From Cristatella mucedo (Eukaryota; Bryozoa; Phylactolaemata; Cristatellidae): a stretch of 64,000 nt of DNA. Under the pieces are notes generated by a model, which had not been told where the DNA came from, ran no database searches, and saw nothing but the letters and a program-made list of their open reading frames with translations. The stretch lies in assembly GCA_009760855.2 (NCBI GenBank), contig WPIO01000014.1, forward strand, positions 1,329,001 through 1,393,000, written 5' to 3'. This document shows, one piece after another, positions 60,780 through 64,000 of this stretch (position 1 is the stretch's first letter; every line of letters starts with the position of its first letter). A program made the translations under genes and the position numbers.

Positions 60780-62296
60780 CCAACGGTGGCAGTACACAAT
60801 GGCCCCCCACAGGTACCAAGTCCTCCTTTATCTCAGATTTCTCTGATCTCATTTCGATTCTATGTGCAAGAAATCATACCTTCCGCATTATGGGCAACTT
60901 TAACATTCGTATTGACGAATGCCGAATTTCGTGCACTAACTGACTCATTTTCATCTGTGACTCATTTGCACGACCCCACTAGCGATAAAGGCTACACACT
61001 CAAACTAGAAAAAGGTGAGCTGATTTAACTACCTCGTTAGTATAGCGGCAGGAGTTCCTTAGCGTCTGTCGGCACCGCTTGCAATGAGCAGTAAAGGATC
61101 GCCCACTGTATGACTCATACCCACGAACCTGGATCTTGAAGAGCGAGCACCTTTTACGCTGTCGTCTCATGCTATCTCAAATTCTGCACATCTGACCGCA
61201 CGGGGATCTCATTCAGTCCGAACTTTGTGCCCTCTCTATCTATAATCCAAAGTCATGTTTACATATGTGAATTATGAAACCTTTAAGACCCTTGTTAAGG
61301 ATGCGGTCCGCACGAAAATATGACCCTGCATCTCAATCCTCCCCGCGACCTGTCCTCCTCATTAGTAGGATACTGCAACGCGACAATAGGCGACGTTCTT
61401 GACGAGTATAAAACTCTGACCGCCCGCCCTCGCCCATATGGCTCGTAGTTTATCCCCGACATTAAGCGACTTCCGCCCAGTCTATGCACTGCAGTTTCTA
61501 TCAGAGACACTGGAACGAGAAGTGGAAGACCGACTAAACTCTTGCATTCAAGCTTGAAAAGCAGCAAGTAAGTCCCAGTCAGGTTTTAGAGCTAATCACC
61601 ACACCGAGTCAGCATTTCTGTGGGTGTATAGCGACCTTCTCAGGAATGCAGAATAAGGTAAAGTCTCTCTACTTTTTGTTGATCTCTCGGCAGCGTTTAA
61701 TACTATTGATCCCTAAGTCCTTGTCGAGCGCCACTCACGTCGCTTGGGTATCACTGGCACTGAATTGCCATGGTCTAGGTCATATTTCAGTGAGAGACTC
61801 CTGAGTACTGGTGTAAACGGGCGACAATTATCAGAGGAACCACTAAAGCACCGCATACCCCAAGGCTCTGTGCTTGGTCTGCTTCTTTTCACAATTAATA
61901 CTCTCTCTCTCTCTCTTGCCGATGTCATCAATAAGCACAGTCTAGGCTTTCAAATATATGCCTCTGAAAAACAGCTGTACCTATGCTTTGATCCCTCCCA
62001 GCCCTTCAATACGTCGAATTCTCTCAACTCCCTTGCTGCATGAATTGATGACATCCAAACTTGGATGGCTGAAACTTTCTCAAATTGAATGACGATAAAA
62101 CCGACTGACTAACTCTGGAAAAGCCAAGTGTGATTAAGAAATTGGAATGCTTAACGCTCATAATGTGCTCTTCCAGCATATCGCCTGTAGCATCTGCACG
62201 AAATCTAAGTGTCCTGTTCAAAGGTGACCTTTCTCTAGACGACTAGATCAGCTCAACTGTAAAAAAGTCTGCCTACTTTCTGCTACGTAACATTGC
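60780..62296 (+). mobile_element. LINE-A relative with endonuclease, decayed
   Basis: The only copy with upstream domains. About 60820-61015 reads in two frames as the APE-endonuclease end: MGNFNIRID, then FSSVTHLHDPTSDKGYTL. A SINE-A interrupts it (61017-61172). About 61370-61480 reads ATIGDVLDEYKTLTARPRPY, a conserved post-endonuclease linker. RT follows at 61600-62290 (TESAFLWVYSDLL, LLFVDLSAAFNTID, GVNGRQLSEEPLKHRIPQGS). The catalytic site is altered (YASEKQLY instead of YADDTQLY). Numerous stops. Dead and older than the other LINE-A copies. Confidence 0.75.
61017..61172 (-). mobile_element. SINE-A copy nested in a LINE
   Basis: GAGCTGATTTAACTACCTCG (tail complement), body CACCGCTTGCAATGAGCAGT and B-box region GACTCATACCCACGAACCTG. 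It lies between the endonuclease and linker parts of the LINE. Confidence 0.7.
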
Positions 62297-62311
62297 AAAT
62301 ATATATATATA
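62296..62311 (+). repeat. Short (TA)n
   Basis: ATATATATATATAT between a LINE and a SINE-B; probably the SINE-B tail. Confidence 0.7.
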
Positions 62312-62448
62312 TGTAATTCATTTGTATAGCGCCCAAAAGAGAACTTGATCACTATTCAGGCGCTTCACATATGCCTCGGGTCTCGAGCCGGCGACCTCAG
62401 CCAGACCTTGGTCGGGGCGAGCACCTTAACTGCTGCACCAAACCAACT
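62312..62448 (-). mobile_element. SINE-B copy
   Basis: Tail complement ATAGCGCCCAAAAGAGAACT, B box GGGTCTCGAGCCGGCGACC and A-box complement GAGCACCTTAACTGCTGCAC. Confidence 0.8.
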
Positions 62449-62479
62449 CGGCACATTTACATGTATACTAGGTCCTAGG

Positions 62480-63521
62480 TCTAAACTCACTTGCTGCATG
62501 CATTGGTGACATCCGCACGTGGATGGCAGCAAATTTTCTAAAACTAAACGATGACAAAATAAACTTACTAGTTATGGGCAAACCCAGTGTGATTTAGAAA
62601 TTGGAAAGGCTGGTGCTCAAACTTGGCTCTGCCAGCATATCTCTTGTCGAATCAGCTCGAAATCTAGGTGGTATATTCCAAAGCGACCTCTCGTTAGACG
62701 ACCCTATCAGCTCCACGGTCAAAGCTGCCTATTTTCAGCTTCATAATATTGCTAAAATTCGGGCTTGTTTAGATAAGGATACCACGTCCAAGTTGGTTCA
62801 TGCATTCGTGACATCCCGTCTCGACTTCTGCAACTCACTGCTTACTGGCCTACCGACATGTGCGATCAGGCGATTGTAGCTGGCGAAAAACTCTGCAGCT
62901 AGGCTTGTCTGTCGTGAGCGTCGCAGTTGCCCCATTCCTCCACTTCTCGCCGACCTGCACTGGCTACTAGTCAAGCAACGGATTGACTTCAAGGTTTTGT
63001 CGCTCACTTTTAGGTCCCTTCATTCCTTGGCTCCAGCCTATCTGTCAGATATACTACCCCATCAGGCCAAGCATCGTACCACCCGCTTTTCGGAATCCAA
63101 CAGTCTACAAATACCTCGTACAAACCTTAAATCCTTTGGAGACCGTGCATTTAGTTCGTATGCTCCCAAAGCTTGGAACTCCCTCCCGACCTGCGTCAGA
63201 ACATCCCCTGACCTGACCACATTTAAAAGAAACTTAAAAACACACCCATTTAGGACAGCATTTAGTGGGTCCCTGTGACTCGTCCTTCACGTGCTTACGC
63301 ATGCTGACACTGTGCATGCTGCCACTAACCACATTTGCATGCTGACCCTGTGCATGTCACCCCTAACCATGTTATTCACTTTGTTTGTTTTTCAAGCATG
63401 ATTTTACTTACCATTCAATTGAATTTCCCTTTGCAGCAAATGTAAAGCGCCTAGAAAGAGATTAAGTTCTCTGAGGGCGCTTTATCAAGTTCATTATTAT
63501 TTTTATTATTATTATTATTAT
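62480..63521 (+). mobile_element. LINE-A copy, 5' truncated
   Basis: Starts at SLAACIGDIRTWMAANFLKL and runs to the ORF end (TAFSGSL, stop near 63278) and through the 3' UTR to (TTA)n at 63494-63521. Two stops (TAG near 62594 and 62878) break the ORF. Its 3' UTR is nearly identical to that of the copy at 57858. Confidence 0.88.
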
Positions 63522-64000
63522 AAGTTGGTCCATGAATTTGTGACATCCCGCCTTGACTTTTGTAACTCACTGCTTGCTGATCTACCGGCCTGTGCAATCA
63601 GTATTGGGTGCAAAACGCTGCAGCTAGACTAGACTGTCGTGAGCGTCTCAGTAGCCGCATTGCACCACTTCTCACCGTTTTGTACTGGCTCTCAATCAAC
63701 CAGCCTATCAGCTTCGAGGTTTCGTCGCTCACTTTTAGGCCCCTTTATTCTCTGACTCCAACCTATCTCTCAGAGTTACTCCCCCACCAGGCTAGGCACC
63801 GTATCGCCGGCTCTTCTGACTCAAATTGTTTAGCTACGGCTCGTACGAATCTCAAATCCTTTGGAGACCGTGCCTTTAGTTTGTATGCTCCCAAAGCCTG
63901 GAACTCCCTCCCGACTGACGTGGCGACATTCCCTGACTTTAAAAAGAATCTCGAACGCACCCGCTCCGAGTGAATTTTTCTTTGTGTGCTTAAGCGTGGT
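63522..64000 (+). mobile_element. LINE-A relative, runs off the window
   Basis: Begins right after the (TTA)n tail of the preceding copy at the [18 protein letters not shown] region (AAGTTGGTCCATGAATTTGT), then QNAAARLDCRERLSSRIAPL and LKSFGDRAFSLYAPKAWNSL. It is more diverged than its neighbour. An open frame of 121 codons spans 63608-63973. The element may continue beyond the window. Confidence 0.8.

Overview
This is eukaryotic DNA, almost certainly from an invertebrate animal. It has GT-AG introns, a complete syntrophin gene (an animal dystrophin-complex scaffold), a nuclear mitochondrial malonyl-CoA:ACP transacylase (MCAT) gene, LINEs with APE-type endonuclease and RT domains, tRNA-derived SINEs, a Tigger/pogo DNA transposon remnant and long microsatellites. 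There are no bacterial operons, Shine-Dalgarno sites or CRISPR arrays. The phylum cannot be fixed from the sequence.

Left part, 1-6.6 kb: decayed transposon ground. It holds a Tigger end (2046-2918) cut by a SINE, then a LINE-A copy (2919-5394) with a second, opposite LINE-A inserted inside it, then a SINE-A. Centre, 6.8-31.9 kb: two genes tail to tail. Syntrophin (+) has six coding exons from 6797 to 20195; all six join in phase to give 589 residues (split PH1, PDZ, PH2, syntrophin-unique C-terminus). MCAT (-) has four coding exons from 31899 down to 20873; they join in phase to give 448 residues with a mitochondrial presequence, the GQGSQ motif, the GFSVGE serine and the GAFH histidine. The stops are 677 bp apart. 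The introns carry SINEs, LINE scraps, GA/GACA and CT microsatellites and odd G/C and TA hairpins.

Right part, 32-64 kb: mostly intergenic and rich in retroelements. There are two LINE families: LINE-A, with several recent copies ending in (TTA)n, and LINE-B, all copies decayed. There are two SINE families: SINE-A with an ATTT-type tail, and SINE-B, whose 3' end matches the LINE-A 3' hairpin. A retroelement pol remnant (RT plus RNase H) lies at about 34.3-34.9 kb. A possible small four-exon membrane-protein gene lies at 40226-42505, with a LINE-A copy starting exactly at one splice donor. A 54-bp perfect palindrome sits at 46898-46951.

Exons were defined by reading frame, splice consensus and recalled family similarity, with no alignment run. 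Family labels LINE-A, LINE-B, SINE-A and SINE-B are local names used only here.
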